Positions 7,583 through 15,497 of a stretch of DNA of 64,000 bases are shown here, one piece after another. This DNA is from Planctomycetota bacterium (GTDB lineage Bacteria; Planctomycetota; Phycisphaerae; Phycisphaerales; UBA1924). The DNA lies in NCBI GenBank assembly GCA_018968885.1, contig JAGWZK010000001.1:124001-188000 (forward strand), in the 5' to 3' direction. Under the pieces are notes generated by a model that was not told the DNA's origin, ran no database searches, and saw nothing but the letters and a program-made list of their open reading frames with translations. Every line of letters starts with the position of its first letter. The stretch's first letter is position 1. The position numbers were made by a program, and so were the translations under genes.

Positions 7583-10126
7583 ATGAAACCCAACCTCGCC
7601 GCATCTCGTCCCCGCTGCATCCGCGCCAAATTCCTCGCTCCCCACACCAAACCTCTCCCCCTTGGCCTAGCTCTCCTTGGCGTTCTCATTCCCTCCCTCG
7701 CCTCAGCCGACCGCATCGTTTTTGATCGACCCGCCACCCGTTTCACCGAAAGCTCGCCCGTTGGCAACGGTCGTCTCGGTGCCATGGATTTCGGCGGCAC
7801 ATCGTCCACCACCATTGTCCTCAATGAGCAATCTCTCTGGTCCGGGCGACCCCTCGATCAGAATCGCCCCGATGCGTGGAAAAATCGTCAACCCATCATC
7901 GATCTGCTCCTCCAAGGCAAAAACCCCGAAGCCGAACAACTCGTCAATGCCACCTTCACGTCCGATGGACCCGGCAGCTCTCACGGCTCTGGTAAAGATG
8001 GTCCCTTCGGCTGCTACCAGGTCTTGGGCACGCTCACCATCACCATGCCCAATCTGCCCAACCCCGCACATGCTCCAACTGATTATCAACGCTGGCTCGA
8101 TCTCTCCAATGCCGAAGCCGTCACCACATGGCAGCATCAGGGTGCCTCCTATCAGCGTCACCTCATCGCCTCTCACCCTGCCAAAGTCATCGCCTGCCTC
8201 ATTTCCACCACCTCTCCCGATGGACTCACCTGCGAAGTCTCCATCGCACGGCCCGAACGCGCCACCATCTCTGCCGAAGGCGACGACCTCATCATGCGTG
8301 GCACCATGAATGATGGAGCCGGCGGTTCCGGTCTCCGCTACATCTCTCGCACCCGCATCATTTCCAAAGGACAGGTTTCCATCACCGATGGAGTCCTCCG
8401 TATCTCCGGAGATCGCCAAGCTCTCCTCTTGCACACCGCAGCAACTTCTTACGATGGACCCATCAAAGGTGCTCATTACGGTGCCGACTTCGAATCTCGC
8501 GCCAAAGCAGATCTCGATGCCGCCGCTGCAACCTCTTGGGAACAACTCCTCGCCGACCATCGCCGCGACTACCGCTCACTTGCTGATCGCGTCACGCTCG
8601 ATCTTGGTCCATCTCCAGAGGGCAGCACCCAGTCCCGCCTCATCGCGCTCGCCGGTGATCGCGCCAGTCGTGGTGCCAGTGGTGGTGCCAATGCCAATGC
8701 CAACGCCAGTGCCAAAGACCCCGCACTCGCTGCACTCCTCTTTCAATATGGCCGCTATCTCCTCATCAGTTCCTCTCGCGCTGGTGGACTTCCTGCCAAC
8801 CTGCAGGGGCTGTGGGCTCAAGAACTGCAGACTCCTTGGAACAGCGATTACCACCTGAATATCAACGTACAGATGAACTACTGGGCCGCAGATGCCGCAG
8901 CCCTCAGTGAGTGTCATCAACCCCTCACCGCCCTCATCGAAAGTCTCCGCGATCCCGGTGCGCGCACGGCTCGCGCCTACTACAACGCGCCCGGTTGGAC
9001 CGCTCATGTCATCACCAATGTCTGGGGATACACCGCCCCCGGAGAGCACGCTTCCTGGGGGTCAACTGTCACCGGCGGCGCGTGGCTGTGTGATCACCTC
9101 TGGGAGCACTATCGATACACCGGCGACCTCGACTACCTCCGCCGCATCTATCCCCTCCTCAAGGAATCTTCTGACTTCTACCGCTCCATCCTCATCCCGC
9201 TTCCCGGTTCCGATCATCTCGTCACCGCTCCCTCCAACTCTCCCGAAAACGCGTTCCGCTTGCCCGATGGTCGCACCGCCCACACCTGCATGGGACCAGC
9301 TGTCGATCAGCAGATTCTCCGCGAGCTCTTTGAGAACACCCGCCGCGCTGCCAACATTCTCAATCTCGATGCGCCTCTTCAGGCCGAACTCGCTTCACTG
9401 CAAAAGCGTCTGGCCCCAAATCGCATCGCCCCCGATGGCCGTCTGCAAGAGTGGCAAGAGCCCTACGCAGAGCCAGAGCCCAAACATCGTCACATCTCGC
9501 ACCTCTACGCCCTTCATCCAAGTGAAGAGATCACGCTCCACGGCACTCCCGATCTCGCCGCCGCCACTCGCAAAACCCTCGAAGCTCGCGGCGACCGCAG
9601 CACCGGATGGAGCATGGCCTGGAAAGCATGCTTCTGGGCCAGATTGGGTGATGGCAATCGCGCGGAATCTCTCCTGAAATTTGCACTCCTCCCCGTCGCT
9701 GACGCCGGCTTCAACTACAGCAACGGTGGCGGCTCCTACCCCAACCTCTTCGGCGCCCATCCCCCATTTCAAATCGACAGCAATCTCGGCACCGTCGCCG
9801 CCATCACCGAAATGCTCCTCCAAAGTCATCGCGAACTTCCCGATGAGCCCCCCACCATCAACCTTCTCCCCGCGCTCCCCTCAGCATGGACCAAAGGTTC
9901 TGTCACCGGTCTTCGCGCCCGCGGCGGTTTCGTCGTCGACATCACATGGAACGATGGCACACTCTCAACCGCCCGCATCCGCCGCGAATACTCCGGCCCC
10001 GTCAATTCCGAGTTTCCCGCCACGGTCTACCTCAGACTCCCCGACCGTGCGCAACGCCTTTCTCTCACCCTCACTTCTGGCCAAACCGCTCAGGTCACAC
10101 CAGCGGGCATTCAAATCGTCCCATAA
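7583..10126 (+). CDS. Glycoside hydrolase family 95 (alpha-L-fucosidase type), secreted
   Basis: 847 residues with an N-terminal signal region (about residues 23-43, LGLALLGVLIPSLASA). GH95 landmarks appear in order: SPVGNGRLGAMDFGG, VLNEQSLWSGRP, DYHLNINVQMNYW, GWTAHVITNVWGYTAPGEHA, APSNSPEN, HISHLYALHPSEEIT, GDRSTGWSMAWK, and NLFGAHPPFQIDSN near the end. GH95 enzymes are inverting alpha-1,2-L-fucosidases, with some alpha-L-galactosidases, acting on glycans outside the cytoplasm. A low-complexity Asn/Ala insert (about residues 368-380) interrupts the linker before the (alpha/alpha)6 barrel. The coding strand is strongly C-rich, unlike plus-strand genes further right. No polysaccharide-utilisation partners adjoin it. 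Confidence 0.9.
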   Translation: MKPNLAASRPRCIRAKFLAPHTKPLPLGLALLGVLIPSLASADRIVFDRPATRFTESSPVGNGRLGAMDFGGTSSTTIVLNEQSLWSGRPLDQNRPDAWKNRQPIIDLLLQGKNPEAEQLVNATFTSDGPGSSHGSGKDGPFGCYQVLGTLTITMPNLPNPAHAPTDYQRWLDLSNAEAVTTWQHQGASYQRHLIASHPAKVIACLISTTSPDGLTCEVSIARPERATISAEGDDLIMRGTMNDGAGGSGLRYISRTRIISKGQVSITDGVLRISGDRQALLLHTAATSYDGPIKGAHYGADFESRAKADLDAAAATSWEQLLADHRRDYRSLADRVTLDLGPSPEGSTQSRLIALAGDRASRGASGGANANANASAKDPALAALLFQYGRYLLISSSRAGGLPANLQGLWAQELQTPWNSDYHLNINVQMNYWAADAAALSECHQPLTALIESLRDPGARTARAYYNAPGWTAHVITNVWGYTAPGEHASWGSTVTGGAWLCDHLWEHYRYTGDLDYLRRIYPLLKESSDFYRSILIPLPGSDHLVTAPSNSPENAFRLPDGRTAHTCMGPAVDQQILRELFENTRRAANILNLDAPLQAELASLQKRLAPNRIAPDGRLQEWQEPYAEPEPKHRHISHLYALHPSEEITLHGTPDLAAATRKTLEARGDRSTGWSMAWKACFWARLGDGNRAESLLKFALLPVADAGFNYSNGGGSYPNLFGAHPPFQIDSNLGTVAAITEMLLQSHRELPDEPPTINLLPALPSAWTKGSVTGLRARGGFVVDITWNDGTLSTARIRREYSGPVNSEFPATVYLRLPDRAQRLSLTLTSGQTAQVTPAGIQIVP

Positions 10127-10221
10127 GACCATTGACCGATATCCAAGATCAACGTTTCAGGGCTTTCCGCAGAAACACAGAAAAAATACGAACTATCACT
10201 TTACAGAAACCTCATATCTGG

Positions 10222-10227
10222 TACACT
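10222..10227 (+). promoter_or_regulatory. TACACT -10 box before the NTF2-like gene
   Basis: CTGGTACACT matches the box upstream of the GH95 gene base for base. If it is a promoter, transcription would begin near 10234, close to where an N-terminus is expected but where no ATG, GTG or TTG exists in the coding frame. Confidence 0.4.
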
Positions 10228-10238
10228 TCGGCCACGGA

Positions 10239-10637
10239 AACACCAACCTTCCACCGTACCCCACTCACGAAGTCGCTGATCTTTTCTACGCCCTCTGCAA
10301 TGAAGGCGAGTTCGATCAGGCCATGACTGACCTCTACGCCGACGATGCTCGCCACGTCGAAGCGATGGAGATGCCCGGCACCGACTGCAAACGCATCACT
10401 GAGGGCAAACCCGCCCTCATCAAGATGTCTGAGCAGTTCAACAAGTCCACCACCATCCACAGCTGCTGGGTCAGCAAACCCCTGGTCAATGGCGACCAGT
10501 TCGTCTGCGAGATGAAAATGGACAGCACCAGCCACGCCGGCCCCTTCGCCGGTCAGCGCATGCAGGTGCAGGAATACTGCGTGTACACCGTCCGCGGCAA
10601 CAAGATCACCGAAGCCAAGTTCTTCTACGGCTGTTGA
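10239..10637 (+). CDS. NTF2-like / SnoaL-like small protein with no canonical start codon
   Basis: From about 10239 to the TGA at 10637 the frame encodes about 132 residues. THEVADLFYALCNEGEFDQAM is read first, and the end is YTVRGNKITEAKFFYGC, typical of the NTF2/SnoaL cone fold. The start is unresolved. In this frame there is no ATG, GTG or TTG between the GH95 stop and the ATG at 10323, which would remove the first conserved helix. An ACG at 10234 lies in another frame and would join only if one base were added to the CCCC run near 10260. A non-AUG start, a sequencing indel or a decayed start are all possible. The start given is nominal. No function is assigned beyond the fold. Confidence 0.6.
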   Translation, partial: NTNLPPYPTHEVADLFYALCNEGEFDQAMTDLYADDARHVEAMEMPGTDCKRITEGKPALIKMSEQFNKSTTIHSCWVSKPLVNGDQFVCEMKMDSTSHAGPFAGQRMQVQEYCVYTVRGNKITEAKFFYGC

Positions 10638-10756
10638 TTCCCTTCACCTTGTGACAACTCCATTGCCGGGTCCGCAGCATTACCGCGTGGCATCTGTTTT
10701 CAGATCGCCCCAGCTTTGCTCCGGGCCCGGCTTGTCATCCCCCACCCTCGCCGCCG

Positions 10757-10762
10757 TACACT
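10757..10762 (+). promoter_or_regulatory. TACACT -10 box before gcvH
   Basis: GCCGTACACTCG lies 28 nt before the gcvH ATG, so this transcript would carry a short leader. It is the same hexamer as at 7568 and 10222. Confidence 0.4.
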
Positions 10763-10790
10763 CGCCCTCACCCTCCCTAGGAACTCCCCC

Positions 10791-11165
10791 ATGTCCAGCC
10801 CCGCCGATCGTCAATACTCCAAATCCCACGAGTGGCACAAAGAGGAAAATGGCCTCATCATCCTCGGCGTCACCCAGTTCGCCGTCAACGCCCTCACCGA
10901 CGTCACTTTTGCCGAAATGAAGGGTGTCGGCTTCAAATTCGAACGTGGCCAGCCCATCGGCGTAGTTGAGTCTGTCAAGACCACCAGCGACATCTACTGT
11001 GCCGCCCCCGGCGAAATCGTCGCCGTCAATGAAGCCCTCATCAATGACCCATCCCTTATCAATCAAGACTGCTACGGCAAGGGCTGGCTCTGTAAGATCA
11101 AGCCCTCAGGCCCCCTCTCCGGCACTCTTGATGCCAAGGCCTATGACGCCGAAAACCCCCTCTGA
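10791..11165 (+). CDS. gcvH: Glycine cleavage system H-like protein (lipoyl carrier)
   Basis: 124 residues from the ATG at 10791. The longer frame from 10716 adds unlikely sequence. YSKSHEWHKEENG at the N-terminus and GVVESVKTTSDIY in the middle are hallmarks, and the Lys of ESVKT is the lipoylation site. The C-terminus has the GWLCKIKPS strand. H protein shuttles the methylamine intermediate between the P, T and L proteins, but gcvT and gcvP are not in the window. A free-standing H-like protein can also serve lipoate transfer, so glycine cleavage itself is an inference. Confidence 0.88.
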   Translation: MSSPADRQYSKSHEWHKEENGLIILGVTQFAVNALTDVTFAEMKGVGFKFERGQPIGVVESVKTTSDIYCAAPGEIVAVNEALINDPSLINQDCYGKGWLCKIKPSGPLSGTLDAKAYDAENPL

Positions 11166-11198
11166 TCCTTTCCCACTCTGTGCCGCAGGAGGTCGCTC

Positions 11199-11939
11199 TT
11201 GATCCGCTGCCGGAGTGTCACCAAAACCTACCGCCAAGGCACCCGCACCGTCGAAGCCCTCCGCGGCCTCGATCTCGACATCCCCCAAGGTGAGTTCGCC
11301 GCCATCATGGGCCAATCTGGCTCGGGCAAATCCACGCTTCTTCATCTTCTTTCCTCCCTCGACCGCCCCGACAGCGGCACCATCGAAATCGCCGATCAAC
11401 ACATTGAGACTCTCACCGAATCCCAAGCCACTCTCTTCCGCCGCCGCCAGATCGGCATCGTCTTTCAACAGTTCAATCTCATCCCCACCCTGACGGCGCT
11501 GGAGAATGTCGAACTCCCCGGCCTCCTCGCTGGCGAACCTCTCTCCAAACTGCGCACCCGCGCCGAAGAACTCCTCGCGCTCCTTGGCCTTTCCGACCGC
11601 GCTACGCACCGCCCCGATGCCCTCTCCGGTGGTGAGCAGCAGCGCGTCGCCATCGCCCGCGCCATGCTCTTTTCGCCTCCGGTGCTCTTCGCGGATGAGC
11701 CCAGTGGCAACTTGGATTCCGCCAACGCCTCCAAACTCTGGGCACTTCTGCAAACGCTTGTCCGCGATGCCGCCGGCGCTATGACCATCGTCATGGTCAC
11801 GCACGAACCCGCCGCCGCGGCATACGCCAAGAGCGTCCACGTCCTGGCCGATGGCCGACTGACCCACACCTTTGCAACGGAGGGACTCGATGCGACCGGC
11901 GTGGCTGCTCGCTATCAAGAGTGCGTCCGAAAGGCGTAG
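11199..11939 (+). CDS. ABC transporter ATP-binding protein, LolD/MacB type
   Basis: 246 residues from a TTG at 11199 with a strong AGGAGG (11187-11192) 6 nt before it, which decides the start. Walker A GQSGSGKST, Q-loop VFQQFNLIPTLTALEN, signature LSGGEQQRVAIARA, Walker B VLFADEPSGNLD and the switch His in VMVTHE are all present. The LIPTLTALENVELP stretch is typical of the LolD/FtsE/MacB exporter branch, which drives mechanotransmission rather than solute transport. The 3' end overlaps the permease gene by 50 nt, so the two are translationally linked. Confidence 0.93.
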   Translation: MIRCRSVTKTYRQGTRTVEALRGLDLDIPQGEFAAIMGQSGSGKSTLLHLLSSLDRPDSGTIEIADQHIETLTESQATLFRRRQIGIVFQQFNLIPTLTALENVELPGLLAGEPLSKLRTRAEELLALLGLSDRATHRPDALSGGEQQRVAIARAMLFSPPVLFADEPSGNLDSANASKLWALLQTLVRDAAGAMTIVMVTHEPAAAAYAKSVHVLADGRLTHTFATEGLDATGVAARYQECVRKA

Positions 11940-14781
11940 CCGCTGGGTACTGCTCGTGCTGGCCGTTGCCCTCAGCGCGGCACTCATCAGCGCGGTCCTC
12001 GTCGGCCTCTACAGCGTCAACATCGGCCTCGAACGCCGCGTGGCCCGCACCGTCGGCTCCGGCGATCTCCGCATCCGCGCTGTCGGTGGCGTCACCGCAG
12101 TGGCGCAATCTCTGGTCGAAGTTGCTTCGCAGTGGCCAGAGGTCACCAGCGCGGTGCCGCGATTGCAGCGGCAGCTCATTCTCGAGATTGTGCGCCCGGT
12201 GTGGGAGCCCGCTTCGCGCGAACAACCCCTCGGCGCGCACACGCAGCGTTTCAAGCGGATCAACTCTTCCCTGACGGCGACGGGCATCACGCCCGCAGAG
12301 CATGACCTGCGCCCCCTGGACTTCATCGAAGGCCGCTGGCCCACCGCCGACAACGAGATCGTGCTGGATGAACTCGCCCTGCGTCAGCTCGGCCCGCGCT
12401 CGCGCATCATTGCAAACGTCAAAGCGCAAGCCGAGAACAAGACACTTCCTGATCCTGCACTGTCGCTGTCACCCTTTGCCGATGCCGGTTCCGTCGAGTC
12501 GTCAGTGGCCAAGCCCGCCGATACTGCCCGCGATTTCGGCCCCGCCACCGCCGCAAACGCGGATGAAGCCGTCATACTCAACGAGCGCTTCATGCTCAAA
12601 TTGGGCGACACGATCTCCGTGGTTTCGCGCCCCAGCGATGCCAATGGACTCCTTTCCAAACTTGGTGATCGCATCGGAATCGCGCGCACCACCACAAAGG
12701 TCCGCGAACTCACCCTCGTCGGCATCGTGCGCCAACCCCCGCTCGGCGGCCGCGCTTCGGCATATATGACCCTGCCAACGCTGCAGGATGTCGTCAAATC
12801 CCCGAGCACGGTTTCTGAGATTGACATCACGCTCAAGAAGACCGCCGTTGCTGACACAGTGGTGAATACCTACAAACCCACGCTGCCCCGCGGCATATCG
12901 CTCTCCACCACCGAAAAAATCACCGGGCAGATCAGCAAAAACCTCGAGTCCAACCGCATTGGCTTCACCGTGGTCTCGATGTTTGCGTTCCTTGGCGCTG
13001 CATTCATCATCATGACCGCCATGACCACCGCCGTCACCGAGCGCCAGCGCGAGCTTGCGGTGCTACGCTGCATCGGTTGCTCACGTCTGCAACTGATTGA
13101 AACACAGCTGGTGCAAGGGCTTCTCATCGGCGTCGTCGGCGCGTTTCTGGGTGTGCCCCTGGGCGTGCTCTTTGCCCGCATTCTCTTTTGGTGGTATGCC
13201 AAGGAGATTCGTGTTCCGCTGGTCGTCACCTGGGAACGTCTGGTCTTGGCTTTCTGTGGCGCGCTGCTGGCAGGATTGCTCGGTGCCGCGTTCCCTGCCA
13301 TCATGAGTGCCCGAGTCTCACCCCTTGCCGCGCTGACTGTGCGCAGCAAACTCCCCAGTCGTCGCGGCATCCTCATCACTCTCACCTGCGCCCTCGCCGG
13401 ACTCGGCCTCAACATCCTTACCGTCAAGTTTGGTGACAACGCCACCAGCACCTTCTGGTACTACATCACCCTGGGTCTCCCCGGCATGGTGATCGGCTAC
13501 TTCCTCCTCGCGGTTCCCGCGATGGTGGGCATCACCACACTGTGTGCGCCACTCATCAGCAAGCTCATCGGCCTGCCCCCGCTGCTGTTGCAGCGCACGG
13601 TACGAGCCACGCCGTATCGCTTCGGCTTTACCGCCGGCGCGATGATGGCAGGCCTTGCCGTGATGGTCGCGCTGTGGGCTCAGGGTCGCGCCATTCTGGA
13701 TGACTACCTCACCAAGTTCAAATTCCCCGATGCCTTCGTGCTCGGCCTGAACTTTCCGCCGGAAGCACAGCAGAAGCTGGATGCGATGAGTGACATCATC
13801 ATCGGCACCAACCGCATCTCGCTGGTACCGGTCGAGACCAGCGCGCGCTTCGGCGTGCAAGGGCTCAACACCTTTAAATCCAGTTTCATCGGATTTGAGC
13901 CTGAGCGTTTCTTTGCCATCACCAAGTTGAACTTCATCGATGGTGATCAGGATGCGGCGATTTCCAAGCTGAAATCCGGCAATCACGTGCTGGTGGCCAA
14001 AGAGTTTCAGGTCTCCAACGGCATCAAGGTCGGTGACACGCTGAAGGTCACGTACGAAGGTCGCTCACACGATTTCACTGTCGCGGGCGTCGTCACCAGC
14101 CCGGGTCTGGATGTGATCAGCAAGTATTTCCAGATAGGCGATGAATACGTCGATCAGGCGATTCACACTGTCTTTGGCGCTCGCGATGATCTGCGCGCGC
14201 ACCTCATGGACGGCAACGAGCCACCCACCCAGCTCATCAACATCGCGATTGCAGAGAAAGCTGATGAGCGAAAGGCGCTTGAGCGCATCCGGATGGAGAC
14301 GATTCCCTACGGCGCGATTCAGGCCGGCAGTGGCCGCCGCATCATCAACGACCTGATTGGGTTCATCCAGCGTGCTCTGGTGGTCTCTTCCGCTGTCGCG
14401 GTGCTGTCGATGATCGTGGCGTGCTTTGGTGTGGCCAACCTTGTTATTGCGGGCATTCACGCGCGACAATTTGAGTTTGGCGTGCTTCGCGCTGTCGGCG
14501 CTCATCACTCGACTTTGGTGCGGCTCGTCTTGGGCGAAGCGTTGCTCATCGGCCTTACCGCCTGTGTGGTCGGCACATTGCTGGGTATGCAAGCGATTTA
14601 TGCCGGACGCCAGATCGATGCCAAGCTCTTCGGCATCGTGCTCACTTCTGCGCCGCCGCTGCTTCCCACTGCCGCGGCATGGTCATTCGTGATCGTCATC
14701 ACCCTGGCCGCCGCGATTCCCGCTGCCCTTGCCTTGGGCAAGCGGTCACCCCGTTCACTCCTCTCAGCCGTCCGCGGCTAA
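11890..14781 (+). CDS. FtsX/MacB-family ABC transporter permease
   Basis: 963 residues from the ATG at 11890, preceded by GGAGGG at good spacing. A first membrane segment (about residues 20-45) is followed by a periplasmic domain of about 300 residues. A four-helix FtsX core then spans about 350-570, with the ERQRELAVLRCIGCS loop that contacts the ATPase. A second periplasmic domain follows, and a second FtsX core closes the protein (about 850-960) with FGVLRAVGAHHSTLVRLVLGEALLIG. This duplicated layout fits permeases that act as one long chain. With its ATPase partner it may move lipoproteins, lipids or a peptide. The substrate is unknown. Confidence 0.88.
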   Translation: MRPAWLLAIKSASERRSRWVLLVLAVALSAALISAVLVGLYSVNIGLERRVARTVGSGDLRIRAVGGVTAVAQSLVEVASQWPEVTSAVPRLQRQLILEIVRPVWEPASREQPLGAHTQRFKRINSSLTATGITPAEHDLRPLDFIEGRWPTADNEIVLDELALRQLGPRSRIIANVKAQAENKTLPDPALSLSPFADAGSVESSVAKPADTARDFGPATAANADEAVILNERFMLKLGDTISVVSRPSDANGLLSKLGDRIGIARTTTKVRELTLVGIVRQPPLGGRASAYMTLPTLQDVVKSPSTVSEIDITLKKTAVADTVVNTYKPTLPRGISLSTTEKITGQISKNLESNRIGFTVVSMFAFLGAAFIIMTAMTTAVTERQRELAVLRCIGCSRLQLIETQLVQGLLIGVVGAFLGVPLGVLFARILFWWYAKEIRVPLVVTWERLVLAFCGALLAGLLGAAFPAIMSARVSPLAALTVRSKLPSRRGILITLTCALAGLGLNILTVKFGDNATSTFWYYITLGLPGMVIGYFLLAVPAMVGITTLCAPLISKLIGLPPLLLQRTVRATPYRFGFTAGAMMAGLAVMVALWAQGRAILDDYLTKFKFPDAFVLGLNFPPEAQQKLDAMSDIIIGTNRISLVPVETSARFGVQGLNTFKSSFIGFEPERFFAITKLNFIDGDQDAAISKLKSGNHVLVAKEFQVSNGIKVGDTLKVTYEGRSHDFTVAGVVTSPGLDVISKYFQIGDEYVDQAIHTVFGARDDLRAHLMDGNEPPTQLINIAIAEKADERKALERIRMETIPYGAIQAGSGRRIINDLIGFIQRALVVSSAVAVLSMIVACFGVANLVIAGIHARQFEFGVLRAVGAHHSTLVRLVLGEALLIGLTACVVGTLLGMQAIYAGRQIDAKLFGIVLTSAPPLLPTAAAWSFVIVITLAAAIPAALALGKRSPRSLLSAVRG

Positions 14782-14802
14782 GCCCAGCATAAAGTCACCT
14801 GC

Positions 14803-15099
14803 ATGTCCGCACCGTCGCCAAACTCCACAACCTCTGACTGGAAACAGGGCTTTGGCCGTCGGCTGGCCATTTACCTGATTGGTGTGCTGATGGGACTTTC
14901 CATCCTGATGGTGGTGCAGGGCATCAAAGCGCGGCAGCGAGCCGCCCAGCAATCGGCACAACCGCAGATCGACTGGAAACTCGCACCGGTTCCGGCCCCG
15001 AACTCCGCCGCAAACCCCGCCACCAACCCACCACCGACACAAAATCCCGCCCCCGCAACCACACCACCTCCCGCACCCGCCTCCACACCGCAGCGGTAA
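14803..15099 (+). CDS. Small single-pass membrane protein with Pro/Ala-rich tail
   Basis: 98 residues. One membrane helix (about residues 22-42, LAIYLIGVLMGLSILMVV) follows a short cytoplasmic N-terminus. The last 50 residues are Pro, Ala, Asn and Thr rich, probably a periplasmic unstructured tail. It starts 21 nt after the ABC permease and is followed 18 nt later by another small membrane protein, so it may belong to that operon. I do not recognise the family. Confidence 0.6.
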   Translation: MSAPSPNSTTSDWKQGFGRRLAIYLIGVLMGLSILMVVQGIKARQRAAQQSAQPQIDWKLAPVPAPNSAANPATNPPPTQNPAPATTPPPAPASTPQR

Positions 15100-15117
15100 C
15101 CCCCCTGGGAGCGTGCC

Positions 15118-15381
15118 ATGCACTATCGCCACATCTTTCTCATGATCGCGGCTGCCGCGCTCTTTTTTGGGTTCGTCTTTGTTCGCATCAATCTCAGTTT
15201 TTATCCCAGCTATGGCGATGCGGATATCTATTCGAGCGTGATTCTCGCGGTTGTCGCGTCGTTGATCTGGCTGGTTCTCGAGGTGCTGCACCACATTCTC
15301 GCCCGCCGGCCCAATCGCTGTTCCTGCGGACATTCGCTGGCGGGGCTGAAGTGTCCTGAGTGCGGCAAGTCGCAAGGATAA
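15118..15381 (+). CDS. Small two-helix membrane protein with C-terminal zinc ribbon
   Basis: 87 residues: membrane segments at about 6-24 and 40-60, then a cytoplasmic tail with CSCG and CPECG, two cysteine pairs that can bind one zinc. Such zinc-ribbon tails are common on small planctomycete membrane proteins. A frameshifted relative lies at 48207-48414. The GTGCC before the ATG is not a strong ribosome site, so coupling to the upstream gene is plausible. Function unknown. Confidence 0.65.
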   Translation: MHYRHIFLMIAAAALFFGFVFVRINLSFYPSYGDADIYSSVILAVVASLIWLVLEVLHHILARRPNRCSCGHSLAGLKCPECGKSQG

Positions 15382-15497
15382 AACGCGGGGATTTCGCAAC
15401 GATTCGGATTGAATCGCTCGGTCTGTTCGCCGCGAATCACTACCATTCTCCGCCTCTTCATAGACCACTTTCGCATTCATTCTTCGGTTTGTTCTCT

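Noticed and set aside
15360..15497. Longer UvrA start
   Set aside because: Overlaps the upstream gene's end and lacks UvrA similarity.
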